A stretch of 64,000 bases of DNA from the NCBI RefSeq assembly GCF_029846715.1, contig NZ_JARVWW010000027.1, positions 42,843-106,842 of the forward strand, in the 5' to 3' direction. How positions within the stretch are numbered: position 1 is the first letter of the stretch; each line of letters opens with the position of its first letter. The translations under genes and the position numbers were made by a program. This document shows positions 42,129-54,492 of the stretch, piece by piece. A model generated the notes under the pieces. It was not told the DNA's origin, did not search any database, and saw nothing but the letters and a program-made list of their open reading frames with translations. This DNA comes from Bradyrhizobium nivariense (GTDB lineage Bacteria; Pseudomonadota; Alphaproteobacteria; Rhizobiales; Xanthobacteraceae).

Positions 42129-45100
42129 ATACGCCTGCTTATGCCGAGATCGGCATCACCACGAATTTCTCCTTCCTGCGCGGCGGCTCGGATCCGCGCG
42201 CCTATGTGCACCAGGCCAGTATCCTCGGCATTCCCGCGATCGGCATCGCCGATCACAACACGCTCGCCGGCGTGGTGCGCGCCTACAAGGAGCTCGACAA
42301 TGACAAGGTGCTGCACAAGCCGAAGCTTCTGATCGGCACGCGCATCGCCTTCATCGACGGTACGCCCGATATTCTGGTCTATCCGTGCGACCGCGCCGCC
42401 TATGGCCGGCTGTGCCAGCTTCTCACCAGGGGCAAGCGCGGCGACGACATCACGCGGATCGAGAAGGGCGAGTGCCATCTCAACTTGACCGATCTCCTTG
42501 CGTTTTCCGAAGGCCAGCTCCTGATCCTGACGCTGCCGCATCGCTTCGATGCGGCGCAAGCGCAGGACATTCTCGCCAAGCTGAAGGCAAGTCGCGCCGA
42601 CGGCGTGTGGCTGGCGGCGAGCCTGATCTATCGCGGCGACGACCGCCGTCGCCTGGCGCAGCTCGACGATCTCGCCGCAAGAGCAAAAGTGCCGCTGCTT
42701 GCGACCAACGAGGTGCTCTATCACGATCCCGGCCGCCGTCCGCTTCAGGACGTGCTGACCTGCATCCGGGAAAAGACCACGATCGAGGCCGTCGGACGGA
42801 AGCTGGAAGCCAATGCAGAGCGGTTTCTGAAGACGCCCAGGGAGATGGCGCGGCTGTTCCGCGATTTCCCTGAGGCCATCGCGGAGACCATGCGCTTTGC
42901 GGACAAGATCACCTTCTCGCTCGACCAGCTCAAATACCAGTATCCGGACGAGCCGGTGCCGCCGGGCAAGTCCGCGCAAGGGCATCTGGAGGATCTGACC
43001 TGGGCCGGCGTCGACAAATATTTCGATGGCAAGATCGACGACAAGCTGCGCGCCACCCTGAAGAAAGAACTCGCGCTGATCGCCGAGCTGAAATACGCGC
43101 ATTACTTTCTCACCGTGCACGACATCGTGCATTATGCGCGCAGCCAGAATATTTTGTGCCAGGGGCGGGGATCGGCGGCGAATTCGGCGGTCTGCTACGT
43201 GCTCGGCATCACCTCTGTCGACCCGACCAAGGTCGATCTGCTGTTCGAGCGCTTCATCTCCAAGGAGCGGCTGGAGCCGCCCGACATCGACGTCGATTTC
43301 GAGCATTCGCGGCGCGAGGAGGTGATGCAATATGTCTATCGCCGTTACGGCCGCCATCGCGCCGCGATCATCGCCACCGTCATTCATTATCGCCCGCGCA
43401 GCGCCATCCGCGACGTCGGCAAGGCGTTGGGCCTGACCGAGGACGTCACCGCGGCACTCGCCGACACCGTCTGGGGAAGCTGGGGCAAGGGCCTCAACGA
43501 CATGCAGGTCAGGCAGGCCGGCCTCGATCCACAAAATTCCATGATCAACCTCGCGGTCGAGCTCGCGACCGAGTTGATCGAATTCCCGCGTCATCTGTCC
43601 CAGCATGTCGGCGGCTATGTGCTCACGCAAGACCGGCTCGACACGTATGTGCCGATCGGCAATGCCGCGATGGACGATCGCACCTTCATCGAATGGGACA
43701 AGGACGATGTCGACGCGCTCAGCATGATGAAGGTCGACGTGCTCGCGCTGGGCATGCTGACCTGCATCCGCAAGTGCTTTGATCTGATCGACCAGCACAA
43801 GGGTGAACGCTGGATGCTGGCGAGCGTCCCGCAGGATGATTCCAAAGTCTACGACATGCTGTGCGATGGAGAGTCGCTCGGCGTGTTCCAGGTCGAGAGC
43901 CGCGCGCAGATGAACATGTTGCCCCGGTTGAAGCCACGGACCTTCTACGATCTCGTCATCGAGGTCGCGATCGTGCGGCCGGGACCGATCCAGGGCGACA
44001 TGGTGCATCCCTATTTGCGGCGGCGGAACGGCCTGGAAAAAGTGAACTATCCATCGCCGTCGCCGGAGCATGGCGACAAGGACGAGCTTTACAGAGTGCT
44101 GCACAAGACGCTCGGCGTGCCCTTGTTCCAGGAGCAGGCGATGCGAATCGCGATCGAAGCCGCGAAGTTCACAGCCGAGGAGGCCAACGGCCTGCGCCGC
44201 GCGATGGCGACGTTCCGCAATGTCGGCACCATCGGCAAGTTCGAAGACAAGATGATCGGTAACATGATCGCGCGCGGCTATGCGCCTGATTTCGCCAGAA
44301 ACTGTTTTGAGCAGATCAAAGGTTTTGGCAGTTACGGCTTTCCGGAGAGCCATGCTGCAAGCTTTGCGCAGCTTGTCTACATCTCCTCATGGCTGAAGCA
44401 TTATCACCCTGATGCATTCTGCTGCGGCCTCCTGAACTCGCAGCCAATGGGCTTTTACGCCCCGGCGCAGATCGTCAGCGACGCCCGCAAGAACGGCGTC
44501 GAGGTGCGCGACATCGACGTGTCCTACAGCTTTGCGCAGAACACGCTGGAAGAGGGGGGTGGCAAATATTGCGCCGTGCGCCTGGGCTTCCGCCAGATCG
44601 ACGGATTTCACTGGCTCGATCCGGATGAGGAGGCACTCAAAAAACAACAGGCAGAGCGGCAGGGCAAGGAATACGTCAGCCAGGAAGACTGGGCCGACCG
44701 CATCGTCGCCGCCCGCAACCGCCGGCCCTTCACCTCGCTGGAAGACTTCGCCCGCGACACCGGACTGCCCAAGCGCGCGCTGATCCTGCTTGCCGATGCC
44801 GACGCGTTCCGCTCGCTCGGGCTCGACCGCCGCGAGGCGCTGTGGCAGGTGCGGCGTCTGCCCGACGATGTGCCGCTGCCGCTGTTCGAAGCAGCCACCG
44901 CGCGCGAGCAGCCGGACGAGCACGCCAAGCCGTTGCCGGTGATGCCGCGCGCCGAACAGGTGGTCGCGGACTACCAGACCATTCGCCTGTCACTCAAAGG
45001 CCATCCGATGGAATTTTTGCGCGAGATGTTTACGCGCGAGCGCATCGTTGCCTGCAAGGACATCAATCATGACAACGAGCGGCGCCGCGTCCGCTGTGCC

Positions 45101-45499
45101 GGCGTCGTGCTGGTACGGCAGCGGCCGGGCAGCGCCAGCGGCGTCGTGTTCATGACACTGGAGGACGAAACCGGCATCGCCAATGTCGTGGTGTGGCCGA
45201 AGATCATGGAGCAGTACCGCAAAGAGGTGATGGGCGCACGCCTCATCCTGGTCGAGGGCTACATCCAGAGCAGCCCCGAAAAGGTGACGCATCTCATCGC
45301 CCAGCGCATGATCGACCGCTCGCACGATCTGGTCAGCCTCGCCAACGACGCCCTGAGCCGCAAGCATCCGGTGCCATCAGGCGCCGCCCTGATCGAGCCG
45401 CTCAACGACGACCCCCGCGCCCACACGGATGCGCCTGCGCAAAAAATCCGCCATCCCCGCAACGTCCGCATCCTGCCGCCGTCGCGGGATTTTCATTGA
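42125..45499 (+). CDS. dnaE2: Error-prone DNA polymerase DnaE2 (ImuC)
   Basis: 1124-residue C-family polymerase performing translesion synthesis in the SOS response. N-terminal PHP domain (GITTNFSFLRGGSDPRAYV ... IGIADHNTLAGVVRAYKE), polymerase core with catalytic acids in PPDIDVDFEHSRREEVMQYV, fingers near LSQHVGGYVLT, helix-hairpin-helix motifs (FASLEDF-like TSLEDFARDTGLPKRAL) and a C-terminal OB-fold (RVRCAGVVLVRQRPGS). ATGA overlap with imuB. Last gene of the imu operon. Confidence 0.96.
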   Translation: MNTPAYAEIGITTNFSFLRGGSDPRAYVHQASILGIPAIGIADHNTLAGVVRAYKELDNDKVLHKPKLLIGTRIAFIDGTPDILVYPCDRAAYGRLCQLLTRGKRGDDITRIEKGECHLNLTDLLAFSEGQLLILTLPHRFDAAQAQDILAKLKASRADGVWLAASLIYRGDDRRRLAQLDDLAARAKVPLLATNEVLYHDPGRRPLQDVLTCIREKTTIEAVGRKLEANAERFLKTPREMARLFRDFPEAIAETMRFADKITFSLDQLKYQYPDEPVPPGKSAQGHLEDLTWAGVDKYFDGKIDDKLRATLKKELALIAELKYAHYFLTVHDIVHYARSQNILCQGRGSAANSAVCYVLGITSVDPTKVDLLFERFISKERLEPPDIDVDFEHSRREEVMQYVYRRYGRHRAAIIATVIHYRPRSAIRDVGKALGLTEDVTAALADTVWGSWGKGLNDMQVRQAGLDPQNSMINLAVELATELIEFPRHLSQHVGGYVLTQDRLDTYVPIGNAAMDDRTFIEWDKDDVDALSMMKVDVLALGMLTCIRKCFDLIDQHKGERWMLASVPQDDSKVYDMLCDGESLGVFQVESRAQMNMLPRLKPRTFYDLVIEVAIVRPGPIQGDMVHPYLRRRNGLEKVNYPSPSPEHGDKDELYRVLHKTLGVPLFQEQAMRIAIEAAKFTAEEANGLRRAMATFRNVGTIGKFEDKMIGNMIARGYAPDFARNCFEQIKGFGSYGFPESHAASFAQLVYISSWLKHYHPDAFCCGLLNSQPMGFYAPAQIVSDARKNGVEVRDIDVSYSFAQNTLEEGGGKYCAVRLGFRQIDGFHWLDPDEEALKKQQAERQGKEYVSQEDWADRIVAARNRRPFTSLEDFARDTGLPKRALILLADADAFRSLGLDRREALWQVRRLPDDVPLPLFEAATAREQPDEHAKPLPVMPRAEQVVADYQTIRLSLKGHPMEFLREMFTRERIVACKDINHDNERRRVRCAGVVLVRQRPGSASGVVFMTLEDETGIANVVVWPKIMEQYRKEVMGARLILVEGYIQSSPEKVTHLIAQRMIDRSHDLVSLANDALSRKHPVPSGAALIEPLNDDPRAHTDAPAQKIRHPRNVRILPPSRDFH

Positions 45500-45528
45500 G
45501 GGTGTGGGCTGCGCAGCGCCGCTCTCGC

Positions 45529-45661
45529 ACCGTCACCCTGAGGCGGCCGCTTCTTCAGCGGCCCTCGAAGGGCGACGGCCCGGGCCGTATCCGGGCCGCG
45601 CATCCTTCGAGGCTCACCTTGCGTTGCTTTGCATCGCAAGCTTCGCGCCTCAGGATGACGG
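45529..45661. repeat. Palindromic intergenic repeat, family A
   Basis: Ends CCGTCACCCTGAGG and CCTCAGGATGACGG form an imperfect inverted repeat enclosing further GC-rich hairpins. Typical of non-coding repeat units found between genes in Bradyrhizobium. Confidence 0.7.
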
Positions 45662-45683
45662 AACTGGCAGGGACGCGCGTGCC

Positions 45684-46454
45684 CTAAAAATTCACCCGGT
45701 TCGAGATCGCGCCGTCCACGACCAGATTGGAGCCCGTGGTGAACCCCGACACCGGGCTTGCCAGAAACACCGCCGCGCTCGCGATCTCCTGCGGCGTCGC
45801 CATGCGGCCGGTCGGATTGCGGCTCATCGCATCCTCATAGCGTTTTGGCATGTTCTGCTCGATCGTATTCCAGACGCCGCCCTTGAAATAGACCGTGCCG
45901 GGCGAGACCACGTTGACGCGGATCTTCTTCTTCGCGTATTGCCGCGCCAGCCCCTTGGCCATGTGGATCAGTGCCGCCTTGATCGGGCCGTAGGAGCTCG
46001 CGAGATCGGCCTGCGCCGCTGAGATCGAGGAGATGATGACGAAGGCGGCGTCGCCGCCCTTGTCGCCGCTGGCCTCGAGGAACGGCCGCGCGGCCTCGAA
46101 CGCATGTACGGCGCCGAGCAGGTCCAGCCGAAAATTCTGCTCCCACGATGCGGCATCATGGCCTTGCGCCATCGCGCCCGCGTTGGAGAACAGCATGTCG
46201 ATGCCGCCAAGCTCTTTTGCAGCATTCTCGATCCAGGATTTCAGCGCCGTGCCGTCGGTGACGTCGACCGGAGCGCCGGTCGCGCGGATCCCGCTGGCCT
46301 TCAACTCCGCAACGGTGGCGGCAACCTGATCGGCGTTGCGTGCACACACCGCGACATTGGTGCCTTCGCCGGCCAGCGTCGCTGCAATCGCCCGCCCGAT
46401 GCCGCGCGTGCCGCCGAGGACGACGGCGTTCTTGCCTTTGAGACTTAGATCCAT
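45684..46454 (-). CDS. Short-chain dehydrogenase/reductase
   Basis: 256-residue classical SDR. The NAD(P)-binding motif is VVLGGTRGIGRAIA at about 11-24, then NAG at LFSNAGAMAQG, the active-site serine in IISSISAAQ and the YxxxK pair in SSYGPIKAAL. The C-terminal VFLASPVSGFTTGSNLVVDG is standard. Substrate unknown. Good ribosome site AAGGAAGA before the ATG. Flanked on both sides by intergenic repeats. Confidence 0.92.
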   Translation of the reverse strand: MDLSLKGKNAVVLGGTRGIGRAIAATLAGEGTNVAVCARNADQVAATVAELKASGIRATGAPVDVTDGTALKSWIENAAKELGGIDMLFSNAGAMAQGHDAASWEQNFRLDLLGAVHAFEAARPFLEASGDKGGDAAFVIISSISAAQADLASSYGPIKAALIHMAKGLARQYAKKKIRVNVVSPGTVYFKGGVWNTIEQNMPKRYEDAMSRNPTGRMATPQEIASAAVFLASPVSGFTTGSNLVVDGAISNRVNF

Positions 46455-46522
46455 TGTTGGTCTTCCTTTTTGTTGATCGTGCGGAACCTAGTAGTTTGAG
46501 CGAGGATGTCGAATTCATTCTC

Positions 46523-46628
46523 GGTGTCATACCCCGCGAAAGCGGGGTATCCAGTACGCCTGACGTCTCGGCTCCATCACCAGCATCTCTGGAATACTGG
46601 ATCATCCGCCTTCGCGGATGATGACACC
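46523..46628. repeat. Palindromic intergenic repeat, family B
   Basis: Begins GGTGTCATACCCCGCGAAAG and ends with the near-complement ...GCGGATGATGACACC; it contains nested hairpins such as CCCCGCGAAAGCGGGG. Another repeat family of the same kind of genome. Confidence 0.75.
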
Positions 46629-46651
46629 GCGCGCGACGGAAGAGTGCGCCC

Positions 46652-46939
46652 TCACTCCGGTGCCGCCCCCACCGGCGGGCCGCCGGGCGGGCGGTGCAGG
46701 AAGGTCAGCGAGACGTAGGCGCCGGCCCAGGAGCCGATCGCCGCGAAAGCGACATAGAAAGGATTTTCGGTGTAGCTGATCACGGCGTAGGAGGAGAGCA
46801 GGTACCAGACCGCGCTCCAGTTCGCCGCGGGCACGCGCTTGCGCGCGATCACGGCCGAGGTGAACATGACATAGACCGCGTCGGTGGCTGCCGTTGCGAT
46901 GAACACGGCGCCCGCGGTGAGGGGATCGATGGCGGCCAT
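46652..46939 (-). CDS. Small membrane protein of unknown function
   Basis: 95 residues from ATG at 46939, preceded by AGGAA. Three hydrophobic segments are visible (AGAVFIATAATDAVYVMFTS, ANWSAVWYLLSSYAVISY, NPFYVAFAAIGSWAGAYVSL), and the C-terminus RPPGGPPVGAAPE is Pro-rich. No family recognised. Divergent from the CoA-transferase gene, 54 bp away. Confidence 0.75.
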   Translation of the reverse strand: MAAIDPLTAGAVFIATAATDAVYVMFTSAVIARKRVPAANWSAVWYLLSSYAVISYTENPFYVAFAAIGSWAGAYVSLTFLHRPPGGPPVGAAPE

Positions 46940-46993
46940 TGCGTTCCTTTGTGTGCTAATGGAAGCTCGCAAGGCTAAGGGAGAGAAGCGGAC

Positions 46994-48406
46994 GTGCAAA
47001 GCCCCGCTGGCATTCTCAGCGATATCTGGACCTCCGTCGGCGGCGATCCTGCCGCGCTCGGCCGTGTGCGGCTGACGGGCGAGGAGCCGCAGATCCCATC
47101 CTCGTTTCGCGTTGCCGTTGCCGGACAAACGACGATCGCCGCGGCCGGTCTTGCCGCTGCCGAAATCTGGAGGATGCGCGGCGGCGAGCCTCAGGGCGTC
47201 TCCGTCGACATGCGCCATGCCGTCGCCGAATGCCGCTCCGAGCGCTATTTACGCGTCGACGACAAGCCGCCGCCACCCGCCTGGGACGCTATTGCCGGGG
47301 TCTACAGAACCGGCGACAACCGCTTCGTCCGCTGCCACACCAATTTCCCGCATCATCGCGACGCCGTCTGCAAGGTGCTCGGCTGCGAACCCCAGCGCGA
47401 GAAGGTGCAGGCCGCATTGATGCAATGGAAGGGCGAGGATTTCGAGACTGCGGCCTATGCCGCGGGCGGCGTCGTTGCCCTGATGCGCTCCTACGACGAA
47501 TGGTCGGCGCTGCCGCAGGCCCGCGCGCTCGCCGAATTGCCGCTGGTCTCGATCGAGAAGATCGGCGAGGCCCTGCCAAAGCCGTGGCTGCAAGGACTGT
47601 CGAACGGCGATCGCCCGCTCTCAGGCCTGCGCGTGCTCGATCTCTCCCGCGTCATCGCGGGCCCCGTCGCCGGCCGCACGCTCGCCGCGCACGGCGCGGA
47701 TGTGCTGCTTGTCTCCGGGGCCGAGCTGCCCGCCATTCCCTGGCTCACCATCGACACCGGCCGCGGCAAGCTCACCAGCTTCGTCGAGCTGAAGAGCGAG
47801 GCCGGGCGGGCCCAGATGCGCGCGCTGTTGAAGGACGCCGACATCTTCTCGCAAGGCTATCGCCCGCGCGCGCTCGCCGCTCTCGGCTTCGCGCCGGAGG
47901 ACGCCGCGAAAATCAATCCTGGCATCGTCTACGTGACGCTGTCGGCCTATGGCCATGCCGGCCCCTGGGCGGAGCGGCGCGGCTTCGATTCGCTGGTGCA
48001 GACCACGACCGGCTTCAACCATGCCGAAGGGCAGGCCGCGGGCCTCGACGTGCCGAAGGAATTGCCGGCGCAGATGCTCGACCACGCCACCGGTTATCTG
48101 ATGGCGTTCGGTGCGATGATGGCCAAGGCCCGCCAGGCCCGCGAAGGCGGCAGCTGGCACGTGCGCGTGTCGCTGGCGCAGACCGGACGCTGGCTGTGGA
48201 ATCTCGGACGGCTCGAAGGTGGCCTGAACACCCCGGATATTACGGGCGAGACCGTACTTGCTGCATTCATCGAGAGCATGCCATCTGGCTTCGGCACGTT
48301 GAAGGCGGTGCGCCATTCAGCACTGCTGTCGAAGACGCCGGCGCAATGGAGCCGTCCGGCGATGCCGCTCGGCAGTCATCCGGCACAGTGGCCGGTGAGA
48401 AGCTGA
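46994..48406 (+). CDS. Family III CoA-transferase (CaiB/BaiF)
   Basis: 470 residues from GTG at 46994, with an AGGGAGA site upstream. The core CaiB/BaiF region runs from SGLRVLDLSRVIAGPVAGRTLA onward, with LLVSGAELP and the typical NPGIVYVTLSAYGHAGPW. An N-terminal extension of about 200 residues (from SFRVAVAGQTTIAAAGLAAA) is a partial first copy of the domain. The catalytic Asp would be expected near the LKSEAGR region but I cannot fix it by eye. Substrate unknown. Confidence 0.85.
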   Translation: MQSPAGILSDIWTSVGGDPAALGRVRLTGEEPQIPSSFRVAVAGQTTIAAAGLAAAEIWRMRGGEPQGVSVDMRHAVAECRSERYLRVDDKPPPPAWDAIAGVYRTGDNRFVRCHTNFPHHRDAVCKVLGCEPQREKVQAALMQWKGEDFETAAYAAGGVVALMRSYDEWSALPQARALAELPLVSIEKIGEALPKPWLQGLSNGDRPLSGLRVLDLSRVIAGPVAGRTLAAHGADVLLVSGAELPAIPWLTIDTGRGKLTSFVELKSEAGRAQMRALLKDADIFSQGYRPRALAALGFAPEDAAKINPGIVYVTLSAYGHAGPWAERRGFDSLVQTTTGFNHAEGQAAGLDVPKELPAQMLDHATGYLMAFGAMMAKARQAREGGSWHVRVSLAQTGRWLWNLGRLEGGLNTPDITGETVLAAFIESMPSGFGTLKAVRHSALLSKTPAQWSRPAMPLGSHPAQWPVRS

Positions 48407-48407
48407 C

Positions 48408-48441
48408 AAGGAGCTTACTTGGAGAAGGAGCTTACTTGGAG
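48408..48441. repeat. Perfect 17-bp tandem duplication after the CoA-transferase
   Basis: AAGGAGCTTACTTGGAG occurs twice in succession, at 48408-48424 and 48425-48441, starting one base after the stop codon. Confidence 0.9.
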
Positions 48442-48579
48442 CTGACGGGTCGCAAAATTTTAACGCAAACCGAAAGGCGGCCCGCGTTTTTTAGGTTGTT
48501 TGAAATCACAATTCAGCACTATTAGCGCGACCGATGAGGCAGGCATCCGCCGGTATCATCGCAGACATGACCGGACCCC

Positions 48580-49824
48580 ATGGTAGTTGAAAATACCAAG
48601 CGATTGCAGGTGCTTACAAAACAGCGGGTGATCACATCCGTAGTTTTACTAGCTCTTGCCGGTGCCGGAGCCTACGGCTTCCTCTATGCGGGTGCCAAGG
48701 AGAAGAGCCACTCCGAGATCTCCAGCCAGTCGCGCAGGAATGCGCAGAACTTCACGCCGACGCCGTCGGAATGGGCGACGTTGACGATCGAGCCGGTCAA
48801 GGCCAAGACCTTCCGGGCCGAATATGTCACCGAGGGCAAGGTCGCGGTCGACGAGGACCGTTCGACGCCGGTGTTCTCGCCCTATGCGGGCCGGGTGACC
48901 AAGCTGCTCGCCAAGCCGGGCGAGATGCTGAAGCAAGGTCAACCGCTATTCACAATTGAGGCCGCCGACACCGTGCAGGCCCAGAACGATTTCATTGCGG
49001 CGATGAGCTCGCAGAACAAGGCGAAGTCGGCGATTGATCTTGCGGACATCCAGTTCAGGCGCGCCAAGGACCTCTACGAGGGCCGTGCCATCCCGCTGAA
49101 GGACTATCAGCAGGCGGAAGCGACCCAGGTTCAGGCGCAGAACGACATGCGCTCCTCGGCGACGGCGCTGGAGGCCGCGCGCAACAAGCTGCGCATCCTC
49201 GGCTTCACCGACGAGACCATCAAGGCGTTCCAGGACAAGGGCGCCATCAATCCGGAAGTCACGATCTATTCGCCGATCGCGGGCACGGTCGTGCAGCGTA
49301 AGATCGGCCCCGGCCAGTACGTCAATTCCGGCGCCAGCGATCCGGTCTTCGTGGTCGGCGACCTCTCCACGGTCTGGCTCACCGCCTTCGTGCGCGAGAG
49401 CGACGCGGCCGCCGTGTGCATCGGGCAGGACATCACCGTCAACGTGATGGCGCTGCCGGGCCGCCCCTTGACCGCCAGGATCAATTACGTCGCCGCCGCG
49501 ATCGATGCGAACACCCGCCGCCTGCTGGTCCGCGCCACCATCGACAACAAGGACGGCCTGCTCAAGCCGGAGATGTTCGCCAACGTCACGATCTATTCGG
49601 CCGGCGACCGCGCCGCGCCGGCGGTACCGAAGCAGGCCTTGATCTATGAAGCCGACAAGGTCCGCCTCTGGGTCGCACGCGAGGACAAGTCGGTCGAGCT
49701 GCGTGAGATCAAGATTGGCCTCATCAATGGCAACCTCGTCGAGGTCACCAGCAATCTGAAGCCCGGCGAGCAGGTCGTCACCAAAGGCAGCCTGTTCATC
49801 GACCGCGCCGCGTCCGGCAGCTGA
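48580..49824 (+). CDS. RND efflux periplasmic adaptor (CzcB/CusB-like)
   Basis: 414-residue membrane-fusion protein: N-terminal membrane anchor (VITSVVLLALAGAGAYGFLY), lipoyl-like half motifs (VFSPYAGRVTKLLAKPGEML and VTIYSPIAGTVVQRKIGPG) around an alpha-hairpin, then beta-barrel and membrane-proximal domains. It bridges the RND pump encoded 29 bp downstream to an outer-membrane channel. No channel gene is in this operon. No obvious metal-binding Met or His cluster is visible, so the substrate is uncertain. Confidence 0.9.
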   Translation: MVVENTKRLQVLTKQRVITSVVLLALAGAGAYGFLYAGAKEKSHSEISSQSRRNAQNFTPTPSEWATLTIEPVKAKTFRAEYVTEGKVAVDEDRSTPVFSPYAGRVTKLLAKPGEMLKQGQPLFTIEAADTVQAQNDFIAAMSSQNKAKSAIDLADIQFRRAKDLYEGRAIPLKDYQQAEATQVQAQNDMRSSATALEAARNKLRILGFTDETIKAFQDKGAINPEVTIYSPIAGTVVQRKIGPGQYVNSGASDPVFVVGDLSTVWLTAFVRESDAAAVCIGQDITVNVMALPGRPLTARINYVAAAIDANTRRLLVRATIDNKDGLLKPEMFANVTIYSAGDRAAPAVPKQALIYEADKVRLWVAREDKSVELREIKIGLINGNLVEVTSNLKPGEQVVTKGSLFIDRAASGS

Positions 49825-49853
49825 TCGACGACCCAACAAAATTGAAGACCTGA

Positions 49854-52970
<3,117 letters not shown>

Positions 52971-52979
52971 CGCCGCCTG

Positions 52980-53482
52980 TCACAGCATTCGCTGCGCGAT
53001 CCGCACGAGCATCATGGTGCCGAGGCATAGCAGCATCAAGCTTGCCAACCGACTGCTCATCGCCAGCATCCGCGGCGTCAACCGTGACCGCGCCGTTGCC
53101 ACCATCGTGCTGAGCACGGTCCACCAGATCGCGGATCCGACGAACACGCCCGCGACCAGCGGCGGTGCGGCGGATTGTGTCGAGAACGCGTGCAGCGCCG
53201 CCAGGAACAGGATGACCGTCAGTGGATTGGTCAGCCCGAGCGCGATGGCGCTGAGATAGGCGCGTATCAGGCGTACTTCGTCGATCTCACCTTCCTGAAG
53301 CACGATGGAACTGCGGTGAGTCCGGATCGCGAACCACAGCAGCGTGAGCGCCGAGACGATGCCGAAGCGACGGCATTGGCCTCGACCCAGGGTTGTGCCA
53401 GTGAGCCCAGTCCCAAAACCGCAAGGAGGCTGTAGGTGAGATGCACGGTCGCCACACCGAAGCCGGTTGCGAGGCCCGGTGA
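52980..53482 (-). pseudogene. LysE/RhtB-family exporter remnant
   Basis: The C-terminal half is intact (RLIRAYLSAIALGLTNPLTVILF ... CLGTMMLVRIAQRML), and the N-terminal half is present in another frame (GLATGFGVATVHLTYSLLAV, AQPWVEANA). A frameshift lies at about 53366-53372. The first 30 or more residues expected for LysE proteins, including the start, are missing; homology begins abruptly at the stop codon of the neighbouring amidohydrolase. Both defects make a functional exporter unlikely. Confidence 0.8.
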
Positions 53483-53483
53483 C

Positions 53484-54446
53484 TCAGAATCCGTAAAGGC
53501 GCGCCGGATTGTCGACCAGGATCTTCTTGCGCAGAGTTGCGTCCGGCGCCCACACCGGAAGCTGGTTGAGCAGGCGGCCGTCGTCGATCTGATAGAGGGG
53601 CGCGATGTCGGTGGCTTTGCGTCCCTCGACGCGGCTCGAATCCGGATGCGGCCAGTCGGTGCCCCAGACGATGCGGTCCGCATTCGCCGCGATCAGCGCG
53701 CGGGCATACGGCACCATGTCCTGATAATCGGGTCCGAGCTTCGACGAGCGATAGGCGCCCGAGATTTTCACGTAGGCCTTGCCGGATTTGACGAGCTCGA
53801 TCAGGTCGGCAAAGCCCGGCTGCTCGAGCCCGAGCGAAGCCTCGAGCCCACCAAAATGGTCGAACACGGCAGGCACGGGTGAAGCCAGCACGAGCTCTTT
53901 GATCGCCGAGATCATCGGCAGCGTGGTGTAGAGCTGCACGTGCCAGCCGCGCGCCTTCATGCGCTCGACGGCGGCCGTGAAGCGCGCCCGGCCGATATTT
54001 GGATCGCTGACGCCGCCGGTTGCGAGATTGATGCGGATGCCGCGGAAGCCGTCCGTCTGCATCGTGTCGAGCTGGGCCTCCGTCGTGTTGTCATCGATCA
54101 CCGCCACCCCGCGCGCGGTCGCGCCGCGCGCCTTCATGCCGAACAGGGTGGAGGAATTGTCGGTGCCGTAGACGCTCGGCGTCACGATCACCACGCGCTC
54201 GATATGCAGCGCCTTGTGAAGCGCGGCCATCTCTTCATGGCTTGCCGGCTCCGGCGTGTAGACGCGCCCGGCGAAGAACGGAAATTTTTCGACGTCGCCA
54301 TGGATGTGGGTGTGGCAGTCGCAGGCCTGCGCCGGCACGTCGAAATTGACCGGCGTCGCGGGCTGCGCCGCTCGGGCGTGGGCTTTGTTGGACATGGCAA
54401 CTCCGGCGGCAAGGGAGGCGAGCAGGACGCTGCGTCGGCTGAGCAT
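53484..54446 (-). CDS. Secreted TIM-barrel amidohydrolase
   Basis: 320 residues from ATG at 54446, with a twin-arginine-like leader (MLSRRSVLLASLAAGVAMSN, cleavage after HARA). The amidohydrolase_2 type barrel has the metal motif CDCHTHIHGD, the His in VFDHFGG and the final Asp in WGTDWPHPDSSR. Relatives include 2-pyrone-4,6-dicarboxylate lactonase-like enzymes, but the substrate is not evident. It abuts the lysE remnant without intergenic space. Confidence 0.85.
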   Translation of the reverse strand: MLSRRSVLLASLAAGVAMSNKAHARAAQPATPVNFDVPAQACDCHTHIHGDVEKFPFFAGRVYTPEPASHEEMAALHKALHIERVVIVTPSVYGTDNSSTLFGMKARGATARGVAVIDDNTTEAQLDTMQTDGFRGIRINLATGGVSDPNIGRARFTAAVERMKARGWHVQLYTTLPMISAIKELVLASPVPAVFDHFGGLEASLGLEQPGFADLIELVKSGKAYVKISGAYRSSKLGPDYQDMVPYARALIAANADRIVWGTDWPHPDSSRVEGRKATDIAPLYQIDDGRLLNQLPVWAPDATLRKKILVDNPARLYGF

Positions 54447-54492
54447 GGTTTCTCTCCCTGCTTCGTTATTTGGAGGTGGTGACAGTACCACA

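Noticed and set aside
42053..44353. 766-codon minus-strand open frame antisense to dnaE2
   Set aside because: Shadow of dnaE2, which has full domain support. The antisense product has no recognisable fold and biased composition.
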